DNA of 64,000 bases from Cunninghamia lanceolata (lineage: Eukaryota > Streptophyta > Pinopsida > Cupressales > Cupressaceae), in NCBI GenBank assembly GCA_027924645.1, contig BSBN01000829.1:186001-250000 (forward strand), read 5' to 3'. This document shows, in pieces, positions 22,582 to 33,582 of the stretch (position 1 is its first letter; every line of letters starts with the position of its first letter). The position numbers and the translations under genes are program-made. The notes beneath the pieces are model-generated. The model was not told the DNA's origin. It saw only the letters and a program-made list of their open reading frames with translations, and searched no databases.

Positions 22582-23558
22582 TGAAAGGAAGCTAATGTAG
22601 TTGAACAACTTCCTACACTAATCTTAAGGGGAGAGATATGTAAAACTTTTCAGATCTTTACAATAGTTACAGAAATAAACACAAAGAGCAATCATACCAC
22701 AACACAATAATTACATGGGAAAATGCATTTGAGAGAAAAACCCCACAATCCAAAGCCACCCAATATATTATTTAGGAATCAAGAAGATTACAATATACTT
22801 GTAGAGAAACTTTCATAGGAGTATAACCAACCAAAGATCCAAAGGCAACTCAACATCGATAAGACGCTTACACACAACCTCCATCTCAAGCTCCTGATAT
22901 ATAGGAGATATAATACAGTAAACCATCAAGGGTAATTACAAAACCATGATCCAAAACCACCCAAAAGTGGTACCCAAATTATCTCCAATCAAAGATTCCT
23001 TGTGATGTGTCAAATCACACACTAACATGTATAACTCTCCCCTTTACAGCTCTTTTAAGTGTCCAACGCATTTTCACATTTCCCAAAACCAGGAGGTCCA
23101 ATTTCTGGAGGTCATAACTTTTGATCCAAGTGTCCAATTGATGAACCATTTGATGTGTCAGAAAGATCGTGAAGTTATCTATCAAGATATAACCCACTTC
23201 ACTAGTTATGACAACTTCAGGGCATTTAGAGACTTCTAAGTGCCTCAAATCTGAGTTTGAAACTTTTTTCAGGAATTTCAAAAAATGGAAACTTTAATAT
23301 CTTGCAATCTAGGTATGATCTTGAGTCGAAACTCACCCGAGATGTTTACTTGGTAGTTCCGCACCTTTTGGAAAAATTTGGGGTCTATCCAAGCTCAAAT
23401 GTAGAGTTACTAAAAATAGTAAGCCTTGCCATTTTTAGCCCCTTTTGAAACTTTGAATGTTCTAAATCATTATTCAAGATAAAGGGTATTCAAAAAGACC
23501 AAAACTGGGAAGAATAATAACCCTTTGTAATTGCAAGGTTGAGACACCTTTCCCAACA
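22582..23558 (-). repeat. 3' LTR of copia element F
   Basis: Plus-strand TGAAAGGAAGC...TTTCCCAACA, matching 27616-28591 throughout. The block 23098-23478 also aligns with the LTR of gypsy element C (50001-50379). No gene inside. Confidence 0.9.
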
Positions 23559-23575
23559 TTCTCCCACTTGTCAAA
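23559..23575 (-). other. Polypurine tract of element F
   Basis: On the minus strand CAAGTGGGAGAA followed by TG of the LTR: the usual copia plus-strand priming site directly before the 3' LTR. Confidence 0.8.
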
Positions 23576-23599
23576 CACCTTGCAAGAGAAAAAAGAGTA

Positions 23600-25405
23600 T
23601 CAACACCATGATTTAATTGCTAAGGGCCGAGAGGCCCATAGACTCCAAACACCATTTGAGCTTCTGTGTGCTCACATGCTTAGTTAATGAATTTGCAACA
23701 TTCATCAAAGTCTCTACCTTAACTAGCTTCACCCTACCATCCTCGACCATATCACTAACAAAATGATATTGTACATCAATGTGCTTGGTCATGGTATGAA
23801 ATGTTAGGTTCTTAGCTAGGTGGATCACACTCTGATTGTCACAATAAATGGTCATTGCACCTTGTTTTATTTTGATATCTAAATACAATCTCTTAATCCA
23901 AATGGGTTCTTTACAACATGAGTAGCTTCCATATACTCAGCTTTAGTAGTGGACAAAGCAACCATCACCTGTCGCTTACTCATCCAATGAATTGCACCAC
24001 CAAATAAAGTAAATACATAAGCACTAGTGGATCAACTGCTATCAACATCAATTGCCTAGTCTAAATCCACATATCCATGAATATCAAGGGAATGCATGTC
24101 TCCTATCAAATTACCATGATAACACAATGAATACTCTAAGGTACCCCACAAATATCTAAAGACTCGTTTAACTACATCCCAATGAATTCTATCAGGATTA
24201 GACATATATCAGGAAAGAACTCCCACTGCTTAGGCAATGTCTAGTCTAGTATAGACCAAAGCATACATAAAAATTTTGACTGCACTTTGGTAAGGCACTT
24301 TTCTCATGTCTTCCATCTCTGATGGGGATGTTGGACATTGTGAAGTAGATAACTTTGTTCCAACTGTAAAAGGAACACATAATGGTCTACAATCCTGCAT
24401 GTTAAACCTCTGTAAAACTGAATTGACATACTTACTTTGGCCAAGCCATAATTTTATGTTTACTCTATCTCTTCTTATTTCCATCCCAAGAATGTGTTTA
24501 GATACACCAAGATATTTCATTTCAAATTTAGCTACAATTTGAGACTTTAGTTCTAAAACCATTCCTTTCCCTTTACCAATAAATAACATATCATCAACAT
24601 ATAATGCAAAAAATAGGAAACAATCACAACCAAATTTATAATAAACATAGTGATCAGATTTATAACTCTCAAATTCCAAACTCAACACATATGTATCAAA
24701 TTTTTGGAACCACATCCTAGGGCTTTGTTTGAGGCCATACAAAGATTTCTTCAATTGACAAACCAGATTACTTTTACCTTTCACCATTTAGTGCTCTGCC
24801 TATGTCATATAAATATCCTCCTCCAAATCACCATGAAGGAATGCTATTTTCACATCCATTTGCTCAACCTCTAGATCATAAGAAATATCAATATAAAGAA
24901 AGAATCTAATGGATTTCATTTTTGCACCAGGAGAAAATATCTCACCATAATCAACACCCTCAACCTAAAAGTAACCTTTAGCAGCCAACTGTGCTTTGTA
25001 CTTCTCAATACCACCATCTGAAACAATCTTTTTCTTGAATGCCCATTTGCAACCAACAGGTTTTAATCCTTCATGCAATGGTACCAGGTCCCATATATCA
25101 TTATTTTTCAAAGCCGCCATTCCTTCATCCATAGCAATCTTCCAAGAATCTACATCATTCATTCCTAATGCCTCTTCTATAGATCTAGGTTCATCTATGT
25201 TATTACTCAAACCAAAAATACATATCCGGTCATCAGGTGAATACCTTTTAGATGGTTTTCTATACATTTTACACCTTCGAACAAGCTGAGTTTGAGGTTC
25301 TTCCTCCTCTTCTAAAGATTCTGAGCTAGATGAGCTCTCCTGAGCAACTTCTCTATCTATGGGCCTCGATTCAACTTTTTCAAGTGTATAAGGGAGTTGA
25401 ATCAC
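23600..25405 (-). pseudogene. RT and RNase H of element F
   Basis: Frames 25405-24965, 24787-24230 and 23888-23613 cover the integrase-RT linker (S-S-S-S-S-E-S-L-E-E-E-E-E), the RT beginning (N-D-I-W-D-L-V-P, C-K-W-A-F-K-K-K), K-K-S-L-Y-G-L-K-Q-S-P-R-M-W, the catalytic box L-Y-V-D-D-M (about 24590-24601, both aspartates present), F-E-M-K-Y-L-G and I-L-G-M-E-I, and the RNase H end with Y-C-D-N-Q-S-V-I-H-L-A-K-N and K-H-I-D-V-Q-Y-H-F. Stops interrupt between the frames. RT makes the cDNA and RNase H clears the RNA template. Confidence 0.85.
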
Positions 25406-25419
25406 ATCTTTCTATTCAT

Positions 25420-26790
25420 TTTATTCTCACTGCAATGCAACAGAAGAAGGCTAAGTTTCTCTAAAAATAACACTTCTACTATATATTACCTTCTATGCAA
25501 CAAGGTCCCAAATCTTGTATCCTTTCACACCATAACTATACTTGACGAAGATACAATTCACAGCCTTGTTCTCCAACTTTGTTTGCTTCTCCTTTGGCAC
25601 ATGTGGATATGCCTCAACCAAAAATTCCTAAGATGTCTTAGTGAAGGCTTGCACCTTGATCATGCCTCCATAGGCATTTTATCAACAAGAGTTGATGTAG
25701 GAGACCTATTAATCGAGTAGCCAGTAGTGGTAACAACTTCAACCTAAAACCTTTATTCTAGACCAACACCACTAACTATACTCCTAGCCTTCTCCATTAG
25801 TGTCATGTTCATTCTTTTTGCAACTCCATTCTGTTGTGGAGAATATGGAGTTGTCTTGTCTCTGAATGCCACAATCTTTATAGAATCTATCAAAATAGTT
25901 AGAGAAAAATTCATCTCCATTATTAGTCCTCAAACATTTTATTTTCTTTCTAGTTTGCAACTCAACCATTTCATTAAATACCTTAAATCGACTAAAAACT
26001 TCAGATTTACTCTTTAGAAAATATAATCATGTCCTTCTGTTGTAATCATCAATTAATGAAACATAATATGTGGAATTTCCAATGGAAGGAACATCTACAG
26101 GACCAAACACATTAGAATGAATAAGATCCAATACACCAACCTAATGCATAAATCAAAATCAAGATTATAATCAATCAACCCTTCAATAAGGTTTTCATTT
26201 TTCAAGGTCCTTACACCATTTTCTCCTATGTGGCCTAATCTTTGGTGCCATAACATATTCTTCCTTGCAGGCAATTTTGATTTAGAAGAACGAGCACCCT
26301 TATGTACCCACAAGCCACAACCATCCACTAACAATGAAACCCTCTCCTTTTCTAATGAAGTAGTCACATATTTGATTTTCACAGAAGTACTATTGCACTC
26401 AATAGTGCATGCATGAAGTTTATACAATGTGCCAAGTCTGACACATCTAGCAATCACCATAGCACCTATAACCATATTGCATCGTGTATCAAAAAAGACT
26501 TCCTGCACACCTGCATCTATTAGTTTACTCACAGATAATAAATTTTGTGCCAATCCAGTGATATGCAACACACCATTAATCCTTTTTGTTCTACCATCAA
26601 GAAATCTGATTTTAACTTTACAATGGCCAACAATTTATTTAAATGAGAATCATCACTTAGGTACAACTTATCTCCATTGAATTCTTCTTATTTAGAAAAC
26701 AAATCTCTATTAGGTGTCCGATGGAAAGATGTAGCTGAGTCAAGTAACCATGCATCATTACCTACATGTGTGGCCAATAGGTTTACCACA
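25420..26790 (-). pseudogene. Protease and integrase of element F
   Basis: Protease: W-L-L-D-S-A-T-S-F-H (about 26750) keeps the catalytic D-S. Pre-integrase: frame 26571-26095 with M-L-W-H-Q-R-L-G-H-I-G-E-N-G. Compared with D (22078-22140), F lacks about 60 nt covering Y-E-N-C-I-Y-G-K-Q, so the zinc motif is broken. Core: C-L-R-T-N-N-G-D-E-F, where the usual second catalytic Asp position is Asn. Frame 25969-25784 and flanks are full of stops. Confidence 0.8.
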
Positions 26791-26793
26791 ATT

Positions 26794-27489
26794 CTAGCAA
26801 ATAACTTTGGACTTTCTAGGAGATTTGGATCTCCCCTTGGACTTGGATTTGTCATGCTTCTCGCTCTTCTTGCCTTTTTCTTTAGGTCTTCCATGAACAC
26901 TTAGGGCTTCTTTAGCACTAATGGATACATTTCCCCTCATTTCTTTAGAAAGCAAAGAACCCATGACATCTTCAAATTTTAAGTGAACATAAGTACTCTC
27001 AATCGCCATAACAAGAGAATACCAATCTGGCAAAATACAAAGCTGAATCTGACATCTCTCCTCATCTATTTTTACACCAACTAATTCCAATTGAGCCACC
27101 AACATATTGAATGCTACCAAGTGTTCTGAAATTCATTCACCCTCTTCCATTCTCAAGGAATACAATTTCTTTCTCAAGAAAATCTTGTTCACTAAAGATT
27201 TGTCTTGATATACTTCACCAAATTTCTTCCATTGTTTCTTTGCAAATGGTTCTTCATGGAAATTGATTAAAATAGAGTTTGCTAGGCACAAACTAATTAC
27301 ACCCTTGGCTTTACAATCCATAACATCATATTCTACAACCAAAGCAGCATTTGTGGGCCTTGAAACTTTCTCATCAATAGCATCGCACAGATCTCAATCA
27401 ATTAACATATCCTCCAGCTTTAGCTTCCACATCTCAAAATTGTTACTAGAAAAATTTTCTACCTCTATTATCCCTGATGTGCTTGCCAT
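26794..27489 (-). pseudogene. gag of copia element F
   Basis: It starts at ATG 27489 (M-A-S-T-S-G-I-I-E-V). N-F-E-M-W-K-L-K-L-E-D-M-L-I-D is typical of a copia gag N-terminus. The frame continues after a TGA as 27342-27133 (L-A-N-S-I-L-I-N) and then, shifted, as 27120-26794 (L-P-D-W-Y-S-L-V-M-A-I-E-S-T). A basic Lys/Ser tail leads to a degraded zinc knuckle (I-C-stop-N-C-G-K-P). It corresponds to D gag at 29593-29222. Confidence 0.85.
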
Positions 27490-27598
27490 CTAAAAATCCT
27501 TGCAATAAGATCACAAAGTATCTTCTACACAAGCTCCTACTCAAAACTAGATTAGTTTAAGAAACCCAACAACCCATGTAACTAAAAACAAAGGTGAT

Positions 27599-27615
27599 CA
27601 AGCTTAAATACCACT
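27599..27615 (-). other. Primer binding site of element F (degenerate)
   Basis: The minus strand reads TGGTATTTAAGC directly after the LTR end, a decayed version of TGGTATCAGAGC (tRNA-iMet). Confidence 0.6.
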
Positions 27616-28591
27616 TGAAAGGAAGCTAAGGTAGAGGAACAACTTCCTACACTAATCTTGAGGGGATAGATATACAAAACTTTTTAGATATTTATAGCAG
27701 TTACAAAAATAAACACAAAAAGAAATCATACCACAACACAATAATTATGTGGGGAAACCCTTTCAGGAGAAAAACCCCACACTCCAAAGCTGCCCAATAT
27801 ATTATTCAAGAATCAAGAAGTTTACAATATACTTGCAGAGCAAGCTTTCATAGGAGTATAACCAACTAGAGATCCAAAGGCAACTCAACATCTATAAGAC
27901 TCTTACACACAACCTCCATCTCAATCTCTTGATATATAGGAGAGACAGTACAGTAAACTGCCAATGATAATTACAAAAGCATGAGCCAAAACCACCCAAA
28001 AGTGGTGCCCAAATTATCTCCAATCAAGGATGCCTTGTGATGTGTCAAATCACACAACATGTGTAACTCTGCCCTTTACAACTCTTTTAAGTGTCCAACA
28101 CAGTTTGACATTTCCCAAAAATAAGAGGTCCAACGTCTAGAGGTCATAACGTTTGATTCGAGTATTCGATTGACAAACTGTTTGATGCATCAGAAAGATC
28201 ATGAAGAGATCTATCAAGCTATAACCCTATTTTCTAGCTATGACAACTTTCAGGGCATTTAGGGACCTCTAAGTGACTCAAATATGAGTTTGAAACTTTT
28301 TTCAAGAGTTTCAAAAAATGGAAACTTTAATATCTTGCAATCCAGGTATGATCTTGAGTCAAAACCCACTTGAGATGTTTACTTGGCAATTCTGCACCTT
28401 TTGGGAAAATTTTGTGTCCATTTGAACTCAAATGTAGAGTTAATAAAAATAGTAAGCCCTTCCATTTTTATCCCCCTTTGAAACTTTGAAATTTCTAAAC
28501 CATTCTTCAAGATAAAGGGTATTTGAAAAGACCAAAATTGGGAAGAATAGTATCCTTTTGTAGTTGCAAGGTTGAGACACCTTTCCCAACA
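27616..28591 (-). repeat. 5' LTR of copia element F
   Basis: A 976 bp partner of 22582-23558; it ends at 28591 and is followed by ATTTT. The C-like shared block is at about 28131-28511. Confidence 0.9.
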
Positions 28592-29600
28592 ATTTTAACT
28601 TTACCATGACCAAAAATATTTAAATGAGAATCATCACCCAAGTAGACCTTATCTCCATCAAATTCTTAATATTTAGAAAACCAATTTCTATTAAGGGTCA
28701 TATGGAAAGATGCACCTGATTCAATTAAACATGTATCATTACCTACATGAGTGGCCAAAGATGCAATGAGCTCATCACCATGTTCCTTCTTGACTTAGAA
28801 TTAGTATCAAATTTCTTCTTTTTCTTCTTCTTTTCTTCTTTTCACTCCTTACAGAAGTGTCTAGGCTTTCTGTAGTTCCAACAAAGAACTTTGGACTTTC
28901 TAGGAGATTTGGATTTCCTCTTGGACTTGGATTTGTCATGCTTCTCACTCTTCTTACCTTTTTATTTTGGTCTTCCATGAATATTTAGGGCCTCTTTGGT
29001 ACTGATGGATAGATTCCTCCTCATCTCTTAAAAAAAAAAGAACCCACAACATCTTCAACTTTCAAGACAACAGAAGTACTCCCAATAGCTATAACAAGAG
29101 AATCCCATGAATTAGGCAAAGAACAAAGTAGGATCTGACATCTCTCTTCCTCATCCATTTTTAGACCAACTAATGCTAATTAAGCCACCAACATATTGAA
29201 TGCTTCCAGATGGTTTGTAATTCATCCACCCTCTTCCATTCTCAAGGAATACAACTTTTTCCCCAAGAAAATCTTGTTCACTAAAGATTTGGCTTGATAT
29301 ATCTCACCAGTTTTCTTCCATAGTTTCTTCATAGAGGAATCTTCCTGGACATTGATTAAAATAGATTCTAATAGGCACAATCTGATTAGACCTTTTGGTT
29401 TAGGATCCATAATATCATTTTGAGTAGCCAAAGTGACATTTGTAGGCCTTGAAACATTTGCATCAAAAGCATCCCACAAATCTTGATCAATTAATAGATT
29501 CTCCATGTTCATCTTCCACATCTCAAAATTTTTGGCAAAAAACTTCTCTACCTCTGGGTGATCCCACAATACCGTGTTCCACATTTTGGCCAAAGTAGGA
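28592..29600 (-). pseudogene. gag and protease start of copia element D
   Basis: The gag frame 29593-29222 (N-F-E-M-W-K-M-N-M-E-N-L-L-I-D; L-L-E-S-I-L-I-N) ends in L-R-M-E-E-G-G before a TGA, as in F. The region 28978-28775 encodes the Arg/Lys tail. The zinc knuckle reads C-W-N-Y-R-K-P-R-H-F-C, so the second Cys is Tyr. Upstream of about 29595 the family homology ends, and no primer site or LTR follows; D has lost its 5' end. Confidence 0.8.
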
Positions 29601-30976
29601 CATTGGAATCAACATTTTTAACAAATTTTTCTTTTTGACGCCTATAGCAACTAAACCATTAAGAATTCGAGGATGATATAAACTAGTGATTTTTGTGATT
29701 TTGTGTAGATTCTAAATATATTTGTTTCAAAAATTTAAAATATAATTTATTATTTCTTTTACGTATCTTTTAATAAGTCATTTTTTATAGTTAACAATAT
29801 TTTTAAAAAGTGACGTTCAAACCATATAGTATAAATTTTTTATAGAAAGATAAAATTCTAAATTTCTAAATATAGATTCGTAACACCAATATCTAGTGCT
29901 CAGATATTTTTTTATGATGTTTTGAAGCATTATTTTATTTATTATTTTTTTAAGTAATCTTATTATAATTTAGACATAGGTTAGAACCATATAGCGTAAC
30001 TTTTTCTGTATGTATCCAAATTCACTTTTTTTTTTGTTGAAACAAGGAGATCAATAGCTAGTGCATAGATATTTTAAAAACTTTTTTTTTCAAAATTTTA
30101 TTATTTTTCCATATGTGTAGAATAGAGATCTTGATGTTTGGTGAAAAAGCTATGTTCAGTAAAAAATAGAAAATAAATATACAGTAAAATTAAATATATT
30201 TAAAATTATACTTGTTGGAAAGCTCATTTCGAGGACTACAACCTTGCAAATTATCTTGTCAAGTTCAATCCATTTGAAGTTCCAACCCAAGGTCTAAAAC
30301 TAAAAATTCAGAGGAAATCTTGAGGCCTAGAGTGGAAGAAGCCATCCAAGGACCTTTGTGCGAAGAGATATTTGCACAAAGGTACCTTTGTGTGAAGGTA
30401 TTATGGTCTGCTTAAAAAAATTAAAAAAATCACCTTCGAACAAAGGTGGCAGACTAAAATAATAATAAAAATAATCATAACAAGAGACCTTCGTTCAAAG
30501 GTTTTGAAGCTGACTTTAAAAATGAAATGAACTAAAGTTGCATATATAAATAAGTAATTTAAGTAAAAATTATTTGTCTTGAACTATATTCAACTTTTTG
30601 AATTTTGGAAGGTTTTTAAAGACAATAAAAATTTGGTGAAGTGTTTTCAACTCATATTTTTCAAAGGAGGAAATATGCAATAAAAGGACAACACAAGATA
30701 AAGCTATGCGATCATTTTCTGAAGCAAAGGAAAAATAATTAGCTCAAGAAAGGTCACAAAGATACTACAAGAAAAAAAGGTATGTAATTTTTTAATATAA
30801 AAATGTTTCAAAAATATTAGATTTCTATATATGTTTTAAATAGCTTTTTCAATAATCTAGAATTTGTTGTAGAGGGACAATATCATTGGTACCTTACATG
30901 TAGATTCAACTCCTTCCACATGACGGGCTATTCCTTAGGATGACGTAGTGCATACATAATTGTTTAACGATTGAAC
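29601..30976. other. AT-rich intergenic stretch
   Basis: No gene or LTR is recognised. It is strongly AT-rich, with runs of T/A. Between 30352 and 30502 there are four ACCTT..G/C..AAGGT-type palindromic words, listed separately. Confidence 0.6.
30352..30502. repeat. Cluster of four 16 bp palindrome-like words
   Basis: ACCTTTGTGCGAAGAG (30352), ACCTTTGTGTGAAGGT (30384), ACCTTCGAACAAAGGT (30432) and ACCTTCGTTCAAAGGT (30487), plus a half GCACAAAGGT at 30374. All fit ACCTT(T/C)G...(C/G)AAAGGT on one strand or the other. Confidence 0.75.
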
Positions 30977-32217
30977 TGTTGCAAGTATGGGTTTAACCGG
31001 TGTTGTCATTGATGTCAACATACTCATGTTGCATTAATGAGAAGGATTGGATGAGTTGTGTGCTGAGGATATTGAGAAAATTAGTCTCAATCAAGAATAG
31101 TGAAGAACAGTGATGACAACAAGGTAAAAGTCCAAGATAGGTTGAGGATCAGAGGTTACGGTTTAAAGGGTTTGTAGATATAAGTCTTGAGATGCTCCAG
31201 TCAAGTTTTCAGAGGTCCGCATGAAGATCTGAAGAAGTTATGGTCACTCAAGTAGAACCGGCTCCGGCAGGTGTCCAGAGGTGACAAAGTGACATAGATA
31301 GGTCCGGTGAGGTCTGGTAATGCATTATCCCATTCTGCAGATTTGAGGAAGTGTTGAGGACATCCTTGTAAAGTGTCACATAGATTGGTTTGTGGCTTGA
31401 AGGTCTGGAAGAACCTATTCCTTTGTGACAGTGATGACAGACTGTGTTCTTGAGGTTTTAGATGAAGGTGAGAAGGATTCCAGTAAGCAGATGAAGTGTG
31501 GATGTTGTTGGTGATTCAGGAAAGCTTGTTGTGATCTGTGGATCAGTTCCAGTTCATGTTGGTGGTCCGCATTGAAGTTAAAGCTCGTATTTGAAGAATA
31601 ACCACTAGATGTTAGTGTTCTTCCTGAGACTGGCTGATCAGATGTATTACACGTCTTGCGGATGTTCTTGTAGGTGTTTTCTGACTTAGATGATTGTTCC
31701 TAAGTCGATGTCATGTATAAATAAGGGATTGTGAAGTCATTTCAAAGTGTGTCTTGTGGTGATGAGTGTGTGGTAGCGAGGAGAAGTGCAAAAGGTAGAG
31801 CAGAAGTATTGGGATTAAATGAAACTAATTCAAGCATGGTGAAGATGCTATTCTCTAGTTCATGAAGGTGATACTTATTTCTTTGTAGACAGTGTGTCTC
31901 TTGTAGGCAGTGAGCCTCTTGTGAGCAGTGTGCTTGGGTAGTGAGCCCTAATTGGCATGTGCCATTTTGTTCTTTCTATTCTTCTAACAGAGAATACATT
32001 CTTGGGTTAATCACCCCATGGTTTTTCCCTTAACTAGGTTTTCCATGTCAAAATCTTGGTGTCTTATGTGTTGATATGTTTCTGCTTTTGATTTGAATGC
32101 ATTATGGTTCATGATTAACATTCTGCTAATCACTAAAGAAGATTTAAGTGTTTAATTGGAGAAAGTTTCGCACAACTAATTCACCCCCCCTCTCAGTTGT
32201 GTGCCCTAAGTCTAACA
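30977..32217 (+). repeat. 5' LTR of element G
   Basis: 1241 bp, TG...CA, closely similar to 36733-37972 along its whole length. It contains a TATAAATAAG box at 31716-31725, copied in the partner. Confidence 0.95.
31716..31725 (+). promoter_or_regulatory. TATA box of element G LTR
   Basis: TATAAATAAG sits near the middle of the LTR and is kept in the 3' LTR at 37471-37480. It fits the U3 promoter of an LTR element. Confidence 0.6.
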
Positions 32218-32219
32218 AT

Positions 32220-32231
32220 TGGTATCAGAGC
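32220..32231 (+). other. Primer binding site of element G
   Basis: TGGTATCAGAGC, an exact tRNA-iMet-type site, 2 nt after the LTR. Confidence 0.95.
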
Positions 32232-32274
32232 TAAGTTCCTCTAAAAGGAGCTTAACCGCTTGAGGAGATCCAGG

Positions 32275-33582
32275 ATGTCGTCTTACAAGAAGGATAGTCT
32301 GAAGTTTGATGGAACCAACTTTACTCTTTGGAAAGGTCGCATGAAATGTCATTTGTAGTGTATGGGAATGGCGTACTGGTCCATGGTTACAAAAGCATAT
32401 GTACCTCCACAGGGTGGTCCGACAACCCTAAATGAAATCACAGATGCTGAAAATAATCTGCGGACCAAAGAGGCTCTTCTAAGCGCATTATCTGACTCAG
32501 AGCTTTCAAATGTTATTGACCTACCAACTGCCTTTGAGATTTAGAATAAACTAGAACTTTTGCATGAAGGAGACCAATATGTTAAATGTGCAAGGTTACA
32601 GAGTCTAAAAGGGAAATTTGAAAAACTGAAGATGAGAGATGATGAAAATATTACCACTTTTATGCCAAGAGTGAATGAGCTGGTTTGTGGAATTAGAAAT
32701 GCTGGTGGAGTCTTGGATGAAAATGAGATTGTTGGTAAAATTCTTAGATCCCTCCCTGCTTCTTACAAAATCAAGGCTGCTGCCATTGAAGAATTCAGAG
32801 CCCATACAACTGTCACAAGAGATCAATTGGCTGGGAAATTGGCTGCATTTGAATTGACAGAGTTTGGAGATGAACCCCCCAAGACTGAATCTGCATTCAA
32901 AGCCAGTGCCTCTATTAAAGGTAAACAAAGGCTTGATCTGGGAGAGAATTCTTCAAGGAAATTGTCATGGTATGAAAAAGCAAGAAAAGATCTGGAAGAA
33001 GAAGAAGTAGAAACTGCTCAACTTGAAGCCCTTATTGCAAAGAGGCTGCTAAGAGGATCCGGTAAGTATGAAGAAAAATTACCTTTTAAGTGTTTTAACT
33101 GCAATAGGATTAGTCATTTTGCCTCAAGGTGTCCGAAAAGATTTTCAAGGCAAAATCCTAACAAGCCAAGGTTCCAAAAGAACTGTTACTATGTACATGA
33201 AGATGATGATAATGAAGGAGTAACAGATGATGAATCAGAGATAGGAAACAAATCTGGAAATGAATGGGTGTTCATTGCCATCAAGGAAGAAGATCCAATG
33301 TCCTCTATATCTATCAATCTTAAGACTGTGGAAAGAGCTCTGGCTGCCCAAATTGAAGAGAAGGATGATTGGGTCATTGACAGTGGATGCTCTCACCATA
33401 TGCCCGGTGACAAAAATAAGTTTGTGGATTTGGAAAGGTATGAAGGAGGAGTGGTAAAGTTTGGTGACAATTCTACTGGTAGAATGAGAGGAAGAGGAAC
33501 TATTTCTTTTGATGGAAGAAACAAAACTGGTAATGTACTGTATGTTGAAGGTTTGAAGCACAATCTTCTCAGTGTTGGATAG
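32275..33582 (+). pseudogene. gag and protease of element G
   Basis: ATG at 32275 (M-S-S-Y-K-K-D) is followed by F-D-G-T-N-F-T-L-W-K-G-R-M-K, a copia gag start. TAG codons follow at 32356 and 32542, then a 340-codon open frame (32560-33582). Landmarks: Y-V-K-C-A-R-L-Q-S-L-K-G-K-F-E, the zinc knuckle C-F-N-C-N-R-I-S-H-F-A-S-R-C (C-x2-C-x4-H-x4-C, intact, 33091-33132), and the protease W-V-I-D-S-G-C-S-H-H-M with D at 33379-33381. It ends in a TAG within G-L-K-H-N-L-L-S-V-G. Gag packages the RNA; the protease would cleave the polyprotein. Confidence 0.9.

Larger units (their letters stand above)
22582..28591 (-). mobile_element. Ty1/copia element F, near full length (6.0 kb)
   Basis: LTRs of 977 and 976 bp (minus sense TGTTGGGAAAGG...CTTTCA) are flanked by ATTTT. 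The minus strand reads LTR, primer site, gag, protease, integrase, RT, RNase H, polypurine tract, LTR. It lies inside D, a copy of its own family, at the protease/pre-integrase boundary. Stops and a short integrase deletion make it inactive. The two LTRs differ at many sites, so the insertion is old, yet younger than D. Confidence 0.9.
11290..29600 (-). mobile_element. Ty1/copia element D, host of nested E and F
   Basis: Three minus-strand pieces (11290-12116, 21716-22581, 28592-29600) line up end to end with the same-family element F: reading from 29.6 kb down they give gag, protease, GAG-pre-integrase, integrase, and the integrase-RT linker. The joints coincide exactly with the insertion points of F (duplicated ATTTT) and E (AGTGT/TGTGT). 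D lacks both LTRs, and RT beyond its first residues is missing because it meets element B at about 11290. D is therefore older than both E and F. Confidence 0.85.

Noticed and set aside
32220..32231. tRNA gene fragment
   Set aside because: TGGTATCAGAGC here and at 6267-6278 is only the complement of the tRNA 3' end; no cloverleaf follows. They are primer sites.
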